A stretch of DNA of 64,000 nucleotides from Marinibaculum pumilum (GTDB taxonomy: Bacteria; Pseudomonadota; Alphaproteobacteria; Ferrovibrionales; Ferrovibrionaceae), in contig NZ_JBHRTR010000054.1 in NCBI RefSeq assembly GCF_042646425.1, positions 434,001 to 498,000 on the forward strand. The letters are read 5' to 3'. Below, one piece after another: positions 55,791 to 64,000 of this stretch. The position numbers and the translations under genes are program-made. The notes under the pieces were generated by a model that ran no database searches, was not told the origin of the DNA, and worked only from the letters and a program-made list of their open reading frames with translations. Each line of letters starts with the position of its first letter. Position 1 is the first letter of the stretch.

Positions 55791-57106
55791 TCATGCGAGT
55801 CTGGGCATTCCCATCTGGTCGGCCCATTTGATCGTGAGGACGGCGTTGAGGAGCATGCCGCTGTTGCGCCACCAGCGGCGGGAGTTTCCCGCCACCTGAC
55901 GGGCCACGTCGGGCTTGGCCCCCAGGGCCGTCAGTTCCCGGAAGATGGTCCTGCCGCGCCGCCATTGCTTGAGCTGGATGGCCCGCAGGCGATGGCGCAG
56001 CCACTGGTCCAGCTCTCGCCAGACCCGTGGCGTTTGCGCCAGCCGGAAGTAGGCTTTCCACCCCGGCACGAAGCTGCGCAGCCGTTGCGTCACCGCGCGA
56101 ATAGAGCGCCCCGTCACACGGGGCGTCAGCTCGCGGATGCGGTCCTTGAACGCCTTGATCGCCTTGTCGGCGACCCGTCGTTTGACCACTCCGCCCGGCG
56201 CGACCCAGAAGGCGTAGCCGAGGAATTTGCGGCCAAAGACGCTGGCAACGGCGCTCTTGGCCTCGTTCACCGTCAGGTGAAGCCGGCCATAGAGCCGCCG
56301 CAGCAGGGCCAGCACCCGTTCTCCCGCCCGTCGGGACCGCACATAGACGTTGCAGTCGTCGGCATAGCGGCAGAAGGCGTGACCCCGCCGTTCANNNNNN
56401 NNNNACCCTGCGGCGTGCCCCTGGTCCGCTTCATGGTGGCGTCCCCATCGGCGATGTCGGCGTTCAGATAGGCCCGGACCAGGCGGATGATGCCGGGATC
56501 GGGGACCTTCTTGCGCAGACGGTCGATCAGGATGTCGTGGTCAACCCGGTCGAAGAACTTCTCCAGGTCCACGTCCACCACGACCCGCCGGCCCGATTGC
56601 ACGAACGATTGCGCCGCAAGAACGGCGTCGTGCGCGCTCCGGCCCGGCCGGAAGCCATAGCTGTGCCGGCTGAAGCTGGGGTCAAGGATCGGCTGGAGGA
56701 CTTGCAGGAGCGCCTGTTGGATCAGACGGTCCTGCACCGTGGGGATGCCAAGCTCGCGCTCGCCGCCCCCCGGCTTCGGGATCATCACGCGACGAACCGG
56801 CTGTGGCCGGTACGTCCCCTTCAACAGGCTGTCGCGGATGGCCGGCCAGCCAGTGCGCAGCATCGTGGCCGTCTGGTCGATGTCCAGACCGTCCACGCCC
56901 GCCGCGCCCTTGTTGGCACGCACCTGCTTCAGTGCCCGCAGAAGGTTCTCTCGCGCCAGGACCGCTGCAAGCAGCCCCGGCCCCGTGTCGTTCGGTGCCC
57001 GCGGCGGGGGCTCGGCTTCGTCGAGACAGGAACTCCCACGGGCTTCACCCGCTTGCCTCCCCTGCCTCCCGGTTGGGACCGGCATCTGACGCATGGCCTT
57101 GCTCAT
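55791..57106 (-). CDS. ltrA: Group II intron reverse transcriptase/maturase (interrupted by an assembly gap)
   Basis: The gene is read from 57106 with an N-terminal RT-0 region. RT motifs follow: KGAAGVDGLDIDQT, PQPVRRVMIPKPGGGERELG, VVVDVDLEKFFDRVDHDIL with the first catalytic aspartate, RGTPQG and CRYADDCNVYVRS with the YADD pair (bases 56355-56366). A maturase X domain follows (RLRSFVPGWKAYFRLAQTP). No HNH endonuclease domain is seen. The gap of ten N lies between RGTPQG and ERRGHAFCRYADD; homologues have about 19 residues there (GPLSPLL... type), so the N run is a placeholder that understates the missing bases. Once that is allowed for, no frameshift need be assumed. The enzyme would aid splicing and retrohoming. 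Confidence 0.9.
56395..56404. other. Assembly gap (10 N) inside the intron maturase gene
   Basis: The gap lies between the conserved RGTPQG and ERRGHAF segments. Based on homologous proteins about 57 bases are probably missing, so the true length differs from ten. Confidence 0.95.
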
Positions 57107-57314
57107 CCTCGGGGGAACTTCACTCTCCCTCGTTCGGCCCTTCGCCTGCGGTTCCCCGCCGACTACTACGGCCTCTGCTGACGTCCCGCTCCGGCTCGAC
57201 ACCGTCGCCCTTTCAGGCACAAGGCGGGATCTCCCCAGGTAAGAACGCATTCCTTCGCTGCACGACCGCCGGATCTACGCCACTTCCCCTTGGTCACAAG
57301 AGCTTCGCGGTTCA

Positions 57315-57536
57315 TTGCCCGCTCGCCCTGGTCCGCGCCGCCTCGTATCCGGTTCTTGTCCATCGGCCCGCAGCTTCGATCCACGCTTCCTCCCCACGGT
57401 CGGTCGCCCTTCCGCAGTTGNNNNNNNNNNCTGCCCGATCGCCCTGGTCCGCGGCGCCTCGTATCCGGTTCTTGTCCATCGGCCCGCAGCTTCGATCCAC
57501 GCTTCCTCCCCACGGTCGGTCGCCCTTCCGCAGTTG
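57315..57536. repeat. 106-bp direct repeat flanking a 10-N gap in the intron
   Basis: Bases 57315-57420 and 57431-57536 are nearly identical, with three mismatches all in the first part. The 10 N gap at 57421-57430 lies between them. This could be an unmerged contig overlap, or a chimaera of two intron copies, given the mismatches. Confidence 0.85.
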
Positions 57537-57616
57537 CGCTTCACTTCGTTCGCCGTGACCAGCTTACGGAGGGACTTCCACCCTCAAGAACGCGCCCATG
57601 CTGGGCGCACAATGCA

Positions 57617-57649
57617 GAACGCCCCCGGGCGATGAGCCCGGGGGCGTTC
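57617..57649 (-). terminator. Strong terminator-like hairpin after livM
   Basis: GAACGCCCCCGGGC and GCCCGGGGGCGTTC form a perfect 14-bp stem around the loop GATGA. On the minus strand it lies 34 bases after the livM stop and is followed by TGCATT and then the group II intron's GTGCG. The expected T-run is short, perhaps cut by the intron. Confidence 0.75.
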
Positions 57650-57683
57650 CGGCAACGGCCGTGCAGCCGGTCTTCCGGCGGGA

Positions 57684-58775
57684 CTAGAACCGGCTGGGCA
57701 GCTTCATCAGCCGCCCGGTGGCCCAGCGCCACAGCCCGGCGAAGCCCGACGGCATGAAATAGACCACCAGGATCAGGAACACGCCGTAGATCAGCCAGGT
57801 GATGTTCACGCCCACCCAGCCGAACAGGCCGCTGAGCAGGCCCTGGACGCCTTCGGAGATGTTGGGAATGAACAGCACGAAGATGCCGCCGATGATCGGT
57901 CCCCAGATCGAGGCGACGCCGCCGACCACCAGGCCGACCAGGAACGAGACCGCCAGCAGGAAGGTGAAGCTGTCGGGGGCCACGAAGCCGACCACGATCG
58001 CCCCCAGCGCGCCGGCGACGCCGGTGTACAGGGCGCTGACACCGAAGGCCAGCGACTTGTACAGGCTGGTGTTGATGCCCATCGACTTGGCCGACAGCGG
58101 GTTGTCGCGGATCGCGATCAGGGCTCGTCCGGTACGGCCGCGGACGATGTTCCAGGCACAGACGAACAGGATCAGCAGCACCGCAAAGGAGAAGTAGTAG
58201 AGCCACTGATCCTGCGAGATCGGCAGGCCGAACGGCGGGTCGGGCTTGAAGACGAAGATGCCCTGCACGCCGCCGGTCCAGTCCTCGATCGGTTTCCATT
58301 TCAGCAGCTGCGGCGTGGCGATGGCGAGCGCGAAGGTCGCCAGCGCCAGGTGCAGGCCCTCCAGCCGCAGGGCCGGAAAGCCGAACAGGAAGCCGACCAC
58401 CAGGCTGATGATGCCTGCCACCGGCAGGGTCCAGACATAGCTGGCGTCGAAACTGTCCATCATGATCGCCGCGGTATAGGCGCCGATCGCGTAGAACGCG
58501 CTGTGGCCCAGGCTGAACTGGCCGTTATAGCCGGTCAGCAGGTTCAGCCCCTGGATCGCCATGGCGTAGATCATGGCCTGGGTGAGCTGGAACACCGTGA
58601 AGTCGGGAACGATCAGCGGCAGGCCGATCGCCACGATCAGGCCGACCACAAGCCAGAGCTTGCGCCATCCCTGCAGCTGGAACCCGAAGACAGTCGCCTT
58701 GTCGAAGGGGTTCGCCCGCGTGGAGATGTCGGTCCGCGCCCTTGCCTTCTCTTGCAGTACCGACGTCTCAGACAC
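57684..58775 (-). CDS. livM: Branched-chain amino acid ABC transporter permease LivM
   Basis: This 363-residue inner-membrane permease has an N-terminal basic tail (residues 1-28) and about ten helices. LivM motifs include YNGQFSLGHSAFYAIGAYTA, GFPALRLEGLHLALATFALA and the ATPase-contact loop GRTGRALIAIRDNPLSAKSM. A VGFVAPDSF segment follows in the second half. The ATG at 58775 overlaps the livH stop by eight bases. It forms the channel with LivH. Confidence 0.94.
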   Translation of the reverse strand: MSETSVLQEKARARTDISTRANPFDKATVFGFQLQGWRKLWLVVGLIVAIGLPLIVPDFTVFQLTQAMIYAMAIQGLNLLTGYNGQFSLGHSAFYAIGAYTAAIMMDSFDASYVWTLPVAGIISLVVGFLFGFPALRLEGLHLALATFALAIATPQLLKWKPIEDWTGGVQGIFVFKPDPPFGLPISQDQWLYYFSFAVLLILFVCAWNIVRGRTGRALIAIRDNPLSAKSMGINTSLYKSLAFGVSALYTGVAGALGAIVVGFVAPDSFTFLLAVSFLVGLVVGGVASIWGPIIGGIFVLFIPNISEGVQGLLSGLFGWVGVNITWLIYGVFLILVVYFMPSGFAGLWRWATGRLMKLPSRF

Positions 58776-59655
58776 GCTTCACCACCCTTCTGCCGAACAG
58801 GCCGGTCGGCCGGAACATCAGCACGCCGACAATGAAGATCAGCGCGATCGTCAGCTTGATCTCGCCGATCGGGAAGTCGATCACATCGCCGAACCAGGCG
58901 ACCAGGTTCTCCAGAACGCCGACCAGGAAACCGCCCAGCACCGCGCCGCCCGGATTGTCCACGCCGCCGACGATGGCGCCGGCGAAACCGTAGAGCAGGA
59001 TGCCGACCATCATGTTCGGCTCCAGGAACACCGCATGGGCGACCATGATGCCGGCAACCGCGCCGACCGCCGCCGCCATGCCCCAGCCGAGACCGGTCAT
59101 CATCCGCACCCGGACGCCGACCAGGCGGGCCGATTCCGGGTTCTGCGCCGCGGCCCGCATGGCCAGGCCGACGGAGGTATAGCGGAAGAACAGGTAGATG
59201 ATCGCCAGCAGGACCAACGTGACCACGATCATCCCGACCGCATGTGGCCCGATCAGGTTGCCGAAGATCGCCTCCGTCGGGAACGGCGTCGGGAAGGCCT
59301 TGATCGTGTAGTCCCAGATCGCGCCCGCCAGCGAGTTGAAGATCGCCAGAAGCGCGATGAACACCACGATGTGGCTCAGCACGGGCGCGTCGTGGATCGG
59401 CTTGAAGACAACCAGTTCCAGGAAGGCGCCGATCACGAAGGACACCGCCAAGGTGATCAGGAAGGCGATCCAGAACGGGATCCCCCAGTCCATCAGCTGC
59501 CAGGCGATGTAGGTGGAGAACATCGCCATTTCGCCCTGGGCGAAGTTGAAGTGGTCGATCGCCTGGTAGATCATCACCACGGCCAGGGCCACCAGGGCGT
59601 AGATCGCCCCGTTGGCCAGGCCGGCGAGGACCTGTTGCAGTAGATGCTCAAGCAT
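58768..59655 (-). CDS. livH: Branched-chain amino acid ABC transporter permease LivH
   Basis: This 295-residue permease has about eight helices and LivH sequence features: GLANGAIYALVALAVVMIYQ, DHFNFAQGEMAMFSTYIAWQ and FRYTSVGLAMRAAAQNPESA, followed by GAIVGGVDNPGGAVLGGFLV near the C-terminus. It starts 44 bases after livF. The family imports branched-chain or other small amino acids, and sometimes amides or urea. Confidence 0.94.
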   Translation of the reverse strand: MLEHLLQQVLAGLANGAIYALVALAVVMIYQAIDHFNFAQGEMAMFSTYIAWQLMDWGIPFWIAFLITLAVSFVIGAFLELVVFKPIHDAPVLSHIVVFIALLAIFNSLAGAIWDYTIKAFPTPFPTEAIFGNLIGPHAVGMIVVTLVLLAIIYLFFRYTSVGLAMRAAAQNPESARLVGVRVRMMTGLGWGMAAAVGAVAGIMVAHAVFLEPNMMVGILLYGFAGAIVGGVDNPGGAVLGGFLVGVLENLVAWFGDVIDFPIGEIKLTIALIFIVGVLMFRPTGLFGRRVVKRV

Positions 59656-59699
59656 TTCGTGTTTCCGTCCCTTGCATTGGGGCGTCCGCCCGGAGGCGT

Positions 59700-60409
<710 letters not shown>

Positions 60410-60413
<4 letters not shown>

Positions 60414-61186
60414 TGTGCGTCCTCGGTCCCCAGATAGGCGCGGATGACCTCGGGGTCGCGCTGCACCTCGGCCGGCGTGCCCTCGGCAATCTTCCTGCCG
60501 AAGTCGATCGCGACGACCTTGTCGGAAATCGCCATCACCAGGCTCATGTGATGTTCGACGAGCAGGACGGTGACGCCGCGATCGTCGCGGATCTGCTGGA
60601 TCTGCTTGCCCAGGCCGTCGATATCGTCGTGGTTCAGGCCGCCCGCCGGCTCGTCGAGCAGCAGCAGCTTCGGGTGGCTGGCCAGCGCCCGGCCCAGCTC
60701 GACCCGCTTCTGCAGGCCGAAGGACAGGGCGGCGACCGGCAGATGCGCCACCTCGTGCAGCCCCAGATAGTCGACCAGTTCCCAGGCCTGCTCCTCCAGG
60801 TCGTGCTCCTCACGCGTCACCGTGGGCAGGCGCAGGGCATTCGACAGGAAGTCGCTGCGCTTGGTGTGGTGGCCGCCGACCATGATGTTCTTCACCACCG
60901 ACATCGACGGAAACAGCGCCAGGTTCTGGAAGGTCCGCCCGATCCCCAGATCGGCCATCGCATGGGCCGGGGTCGACAGGATCGACTGCTCCTTGAAGCG
61001 GATATCGCCCTCGTTGGGGATGTAGAGCCGGCTGAGGCAGTTGAAGAGCGTGGTCTTGCCGGCGCCGTTCGGCCCGATCAGGCCGCAGACCGTGCCTTCC
61101 GGCACGGTGAAGGCGACATGATCCAGAGCCACGATGCCGCCAAACCGGATCACGACGTCCTGGACGTCAAGCAACGCGTTGGCCAT
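60410..61186 (-). CDS. livG: Branched-chain amino acid ABC transporter ATPase LivG
   Basis: This 258-residue ATPase has Walker A GPNGAGKTTLFNCLS, LivG-type insertion (RLYIPNEGDIRFKEQSILS), signature LSFGLQKRVELGRAL and Walker B LLLLDEPAGGLNHDDIDG. It is the first gene of the liv operon on the minus strand; a candidate promoter lies about 205 bases upstream at 61390-61418. Confidence 0.95.
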
Positions 61187-61530
61187 CAGAAGGAAGTTCC
61201 CAAATCGTGCATCCGGGACGCCCAGATTCCTGGTCGCGTGCCACAGACACGTCCCCTGAGCGCAGCATTCCCGAGATGCCGCGGAGTCACACTACGAGTC
61301 ATGAATTGGAAATTCGCCTCCCTGCCGGTCGTGAAGCCCAACCGCGTTGATCTGCATTGATCGCTTTCGCGGCTTCTATTTTTTGCGCAAGTATGCCGAA
61401 CGCCCCCGGTCGTTGCAATCATATTGCGGTCGGCCTGCATACAGGCCGCGCCCCCGTCCCGCAACCCCTGATGCGCAGGAAACTGCGGAAAAAACCGGGT
61501 CCGGCCCGGCGCAACGCGGCCGCACCGGAT
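61187..61530. other. Intergenic region upstream of the liv operon
   Basis: These 344 bases lie between the livG start and the end of an enoyl-CoA hydratase gene, both on the minus strand. They hold the candidate promoter at 61390-61418 and then an untranslated leader of about 195 bases. No gene is seen. Confidence 0.5.
61390..61418 (-). promoter_or_regulatory. Candidate sigma-70-like promoter of the liv operon
   Basis: Minus-strand TTGCAA (61418-61413), a 17-base spacer and CATACT (61395-61390) resemble -35 and -10 boxes. They point to livG. Only four of six bases match consensus in each box, so this is tentative. Confidence 0.4.
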
Positions 61531-62331
61531 TCACCCTTGGCGAATATCGCGGGTCCCGGCGGCCACCGCTTCCATCGCCGTCGCCGCCTCGTCGCTGACC
61601 ATCAGGTCGCAGAACAGGGTGCGCTCCGCGGCAAGGCCGGCGTCCAGCGGACCCTGCGCATGCTGCCGCACCAGCGCCTTGATATGCGACAGCGCCAGCC
61701 CCGACCGGCGCTTGAGCCGTGCCGCCAGGTCCAGTGCCGCGGCGACCACGTCGCCATCGACGCATTCATGCACCAGGCCTGCGGCCGCCGCATCCCGCGG
61801 CGACAGGGTTTCGCCGCGGGCGATGTACCACAGGGCGGCGGCCGGGCCGATCGTGCGGGCCAGCCGCTGCGTGCCGCCGGCACCCGGCAGGATGCCCAGG
61901 TTCACCTCCGGCAGGCCCAGGGAAAAGTCGCCGTCCTGCGCCAGGCGGAAGTCGCAGGCGAGCGCCAGCTCGAAGCCGCCGCCCATCGCGGTGCCGTTGA
62001 TCGCGGCGATGTAGGGTCGCGGGCTGCTCTCGATCCGACGCAGGATGGCGTGGAACGGCGCCTCCGGCACCGGCCGGTCGAGGCCGAACTGCATCCCCCG
62101 CCTGCGCATCTCCGCTGCCCGTCGCGCCAGCAGGGCGACATCGTAGTGGCGGATGAAGACGCCTTCCTGCGCACCGGTCAGCACCACCACCCGGACCGAG
62201 GCATCGGCTTCCGCCGCGTCGAGCGCCGCCGCGAAATCCGGCTCGACCGTGTCGTCCATCAGCCCGTCCGGCGGGTTGTCGAAGCGCAGAAGCGCCACGC
62301 CCTCCTCGATCTCCAGCCCGACCTTGGTCAT
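61531..62331 (-). CDS. Enoyl-CoA hydratase/isomerase family protein
   Basis: This 266-residue crotonase has the oxyanion and catalytic stretches IAAINGTAMGGGFELALACD, with the first glutamate in FELALACD. The second glutamate is in LGLPEVNLGILPGAGGTQRL. Both acidic residues needed for hydration are kept, so hydratase activity is plausible. The N-terminal part (VALLRFDNPPDG) and HYDVALLARRAAEMRR are somewhat divergent from the classic enzyme, so another crotonase reaction is possible. It stands alone between the liv operon and a cold-shock gene. Confidence 0.9.
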   Translation of the reverse strand: MTKVGLEIEEGVALLRFDNPPDGLMDDTVEPDFAAALDAAEADASVRVVVLTGAQEGVFIRHYDVALLARRAAEMRRRGMQFGLDRPVPEAPFHAILRRIESSPRPYIAAINGTAMGGGFELALACDFRLAQDGDFSLGLPEVNLGILPGAGGTQRLARTIGPAAALWYIARGETLSPRDAAAAGLVHECVDGDVVAAALDLAARLKRRSGLALSHIKALVRQHAQGPLDAGLAAERTLFCDLMVSDEAATAMEAVAAGTRDIRQG

Positions 62332-62381
62332 CCATCCCTCCCCCGTTGCGGATCGCCCTTCTTCCGCTATAGGCGGGTTGC

Positions 62382-62391
62382 NNNNNNNNNN
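62382..62391. other. Assembly gap (10 N) at the 3' end of the cold-shock gene
   Basis: The visible coding frame ends with ATC GAC TG just before the gap, so the first gap base may complete the TGA stop. The true size of the gap is unknown. Confidence 0.95.
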
Positions 62392-62603
62392 CAGTCGATC
62401 AGCTCGAGCCGGTCGGCGGACTGCTTGCCCGTCTTGCGGTCGGAGACGACCTCGTAGGACAGCTTCTGCCCCTCGCGCAGGTCGGACAAGCCGGCGCGCT
62501 CCACGGCGCTGATATGCACGAAGGCATCCTTGCCGCCGTCATCGGGCTGGATGAAACCGAAGCCCTTCTGGGCGTTGAACCACTTCACGGTTCCCTGGGA
62601 CAT
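62392..62603 (-). CDS. Cold-shock protein (CspA family)
   Basis: The 70 visible residues are a complete cold-shock OB fold: GTVKWFNAQKGFGFIQPDDG contains RNP1, DAFVHISAVERAGL contains RNP2, and the chain runs to SADRLELID. The next codon begins with TG at the gap edge, so it probably ends there. It binds single-stranded RNA or DNA as an RNA chaperone. GAAAGGG lies before the ATG. The roughly 180 bases upstream form a leader, and TATTAT on the minus strand (62766-62771) may be its -10 box. Confidence 0.93.
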
Positions 62604-62786
62604 GGGAAACCCTTTCTAGACAGAATATTGGCGCGCCCGCGCAGGCGCGGGTCGTCGAATTCGCATTTCTCGGGAAGAAGACAATCGGCCGAGCGCGAAT
62701 CGCTCCGCGCAGAGGCGACAGACCCAACCGTCCATCGACTTGGGGAAGATGTGCCCTTCCTCGCAATAATACAAGGACGATAATTT

Positions 62787-63761
62787 TTATTTTTCGGCCC
62801 CGGCCGCGCCGCTCCGGTGATACCCCTTCGCGCCCACCGCCCGCGCCAGCGGGCTGCGGGCCTCGCGCCCGGCCGCGAGATCGGCCAGCGCCCGCCCGAA
62901 GCCGTAGTCCGGCCGCCAGCCGAGCGCCTGCTGCGTGCCACGGCTGTCATAGACCCGGTCGATCGTGGCGAACATCGTCCAGCCCAGCCGGGCGTAAAGG
63001 GTGCGGCAGCCGGGGAACAGCCGCTCCACCACCGTCATCGGGTCGCGCCGCAGTTCCGCCCGGTCGCCATGGACGAACGGCGTGGCGGCGGAGACGATGA
63101 AGCGCCCGAAGCCCAGCGCCGGCGCCCGTGCCGCGGCCGACAGATGCGCCGCCACCACGTCCGCCAGATCGGCGCGACGGTACAGCAGCTCATTGACCTG
63201 TGCGTTCGCCAGGCTGTGCGCGGCACGCACCGCCGGGTCGTCGTCTTCCTCCGGGAAGAAGCGGGAGGTGCGCAGAACGATCGCCGGCAGGCCGTGCTGG
63301 CGGGCGAACAGCTCCACCAGATGCTCCGCGGCCAGCTTCGTGGCGCCGTAGATGTTGCGCGGCACCGGTACCACATCCTCGTCGATCCAGGCCGCCGGCG
63401 CGCCGGACGGCGGGGACAGCGCGCTGCCGAAGGCGCTGGTCGTGGAGGTAAAGACGAAGCGCCGCACACCGGCCGCCACAGCCGCCTCCAGCAGCGCCAG
63501 GGTGCCGGTGACATTGGTGTCGACGAAGGCCTGCCGGTCATGGCTGGCGACATGGGGCTTGTGCAGGGTCGCGGCATGGAAGACGGTCGCCACGCCCCGC
63601 AGAATGTCGGCCAGAAGGGCGCGGTCGCCGATCGAACCCACCCGGTCGGTGAACGGCCCGGGCAGCAGGTCGATGCCCAGCGCCGCCTGCCCGCCGGCGC
63701 GGAAGGTCCGCATCAGACCTTCGCCCAGATGGCCGGAACTGCCGGTGACGAGGATGGTCAT
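62787..63761 (-). CDS. NAD(P)-dependent epimerase/dehydratase (extended SDR)
   Basis: This 324-residue protein has the Rossmann motif TILVTGSSGHLGEGLM at the N-terminus, a catalytic SYK-type set with NIYGATKLAAEHLVE (YxxxK) and FVFTSTTSAFGSA (Ser/Thr on strand 5). The extended SDRs include UDP-sugar 4-epimerases and related dehydratases. The substrate cannot be assigned; no sugar-nucleotide genes are adjacent. The gene lies between the cold-shock gene and a tRNA. Confidence 0.88.
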   Translation of the reverse strand: MTILVTGSSGHLGEGLMRTFRAGGQAALGIDLLPGPFTDRVGSIGDRALLADILRGVATVFHAATLHKPHVASHDRQAFVDTNVTGTLALLEAAVAAGVRRFVFTSTTSAFGSALSPPSGAPAAWIDEDVVPVPRNIYGATKLAAEHLVELFARQHGLPAIVLRTSRFFPEEDDDPAVRAAHSLANAQVNELLYRRADLADVVAAHLSAAARAPALGFGRFIVSAATPFVHGDRAELRRDPMTVVERLFPGCRTLYARLGWTMFATIDRVYDSRGTQQALGWRPDYGFGRALADLAAGREARSPLARAVGAKGYHRSGAAGAEK

Positions 63762-63790
63762 GGCAGCACCGCTGCGACAGATCTGGGTGG

Positions 63791-63877
63791 TGGTGCGGGC
63801 GGTCGGAGTCGAACCGACACTCTGTCACCAGAACCGGATTTTGAGTCCGGCGCGTCTACCAATTCCGCCACGCCCGC
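63791..63877 (-). tRNA. tRNA-Leu (anticodon CAA)
   Basis: This is an 87-base minus-strand tRNA with acceptor GCGGGCG/CGCCCGC, encoded CCA (plus-strand TGG at 63791-63793), T arm TCGGTTCGACTCCGA and a long extra arm as in class II tRNAs. The anticodon loop is CTCAAAA, giving anticodon CAA (plus-strand bases 63841-63843). Confidence 0.96.
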
Positions 63878-63964
63878 GCAGGTGCCGGCCAGGGACCGGA
63901 GCCCGGATCTTCTGCCATGACGGCGCCGGCCAAGTCCAGTGTTCAGCCGGTCAGCTCAAGGGGG

Positions 63965-64000
63965 TCAGCGGCTCGCGGCGCGCATCAGCGCGGGCGTGGT
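63965..64000 (-). CDS. Possible C-terminal end of a gene beyond the window
   Basis: On the minus strand, ACC ACG CCC GCG CTG ATG CGC GCC GCG AGC CGC then TGA gives TTPALMRAASR and a stop. The frame is open to the window edge. Eleven codons are too few to identify it, and it may be chance. Confidence 0.3.
   Translation of the reverse strand, partial: TTPALMRAASR

Larger units (their letters stand above)
55709..57610 (-). mobile_element. Group II intron
   Basis: The minus-strand element starts with GTGCGCCCAGCATGGGCG at 57610, which fits the GUGYG 5' end of group II introns. It contains a reverse transcriptase/maturase gene. It ends with domain V (55741-55778) and a domain VI hairpin GCGATCC-AATA-GGATCGC, closing with CCCCCTAT near 55709. 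It lies between livM and the second binding-protein gene. A terminator-like hairpin is seven bases upstream of its 5' end, as expected for introns that target terminators. Two short assembly gaps lie inside, and a 106-bp repeat flanks one of them. The 3' boundary is uncertain by a few bases. Confidence 0.85.

Noticed and set aside
55791..57106. Intron maturase as a broken pseudogene
   Set aside because: The apparent frame break is exactly at a 10-N gap where conserved residues are missing. The flanks are otherwise intact, including YADD.

Overview
The window is GC-rich, densely coded DNA whose gene content points to an alphaproteobacterium, most likely of the Rhodospirillales type: an IalB-family protein, Liv and Dpp transporters, many acyl-CoA enzymes and a complete selenocysteine locus. 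This placement is an inference from gene content. The assembly carries five runs of N (22059-22156, 54208-54284, 56395-56404, 57421-57430, 62382-62391), and four of them cut or truncate genes.

Left part (1-13626). After the tail of an enoyl-CoA hydratase and a secreted phosphatidylserine-decarboxylase-like protein comes a plus-strand sugar or polyol cassette (2764-12615). It encodes a periplasmic binding protein, ABC ATPase, permease, SorC-type regulator, aldo/keto reductase, GlpD-like FAD dehydrogenase, FbaB/LsrF-type aldolase and FGGY kinase. The last three genes overlap. Its logic looks like import, phosphorylation, oxidation and aldol cleavage, but the substrate is unknown. A decayed copy of a luciferase-like monooxygenase lies before the cassette and an intact copy after it, both on the minus strand.

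Centre (13632-29170). This holds a ParD/ParE-like toxin-antitoxin pair, an acyl-CoA dehydrogenase, an unknown membrane protein and a double-length CaiB/BaiF CoA-transferase. A minus-strand selenocysteine locus follows, read selD (fused to an FAD oxidoreductase), selA, selB, selC tRNA. Small hypothetical and IalB genes, a methyltransferase ending in a 14-bp tandem repeat, and an M14 carboxypeptidase come next.

Right-centre (29295-46462). This holds a DUF4396-like membrane protein, a pentapeptide-repeat protein, and a minus-strand peptide ABC transporter with an AEC carrier and an M81 peptidase. Divergent from these are a class III aminotransferase, an Ldh-family oxidoreductase and an acyl-CoA synthetase. 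Two divergent citrate-synthase-like genes follow, one with an N-terminal DNA-binding domain, separated by 79 bp packed with TTGAT/ATCAA half-sites.

Right part (46692-64000). A three-gene group contains an intact EAL phosphodiesterase, a degenerate EAL-like protein and a coiled-coil-like protein, suggesting c-di-GMP signalling. A Liv-type amino-acid transporter follows, with two tandem binding-protein genes. A group II intron sits between livM and these genes, just after a terminator-like hairpin. The window ends with an enoyl-CoA hydratase, a cold-shock protein, an NAD-dependent epimerase and tRNA-Leu(CAA).
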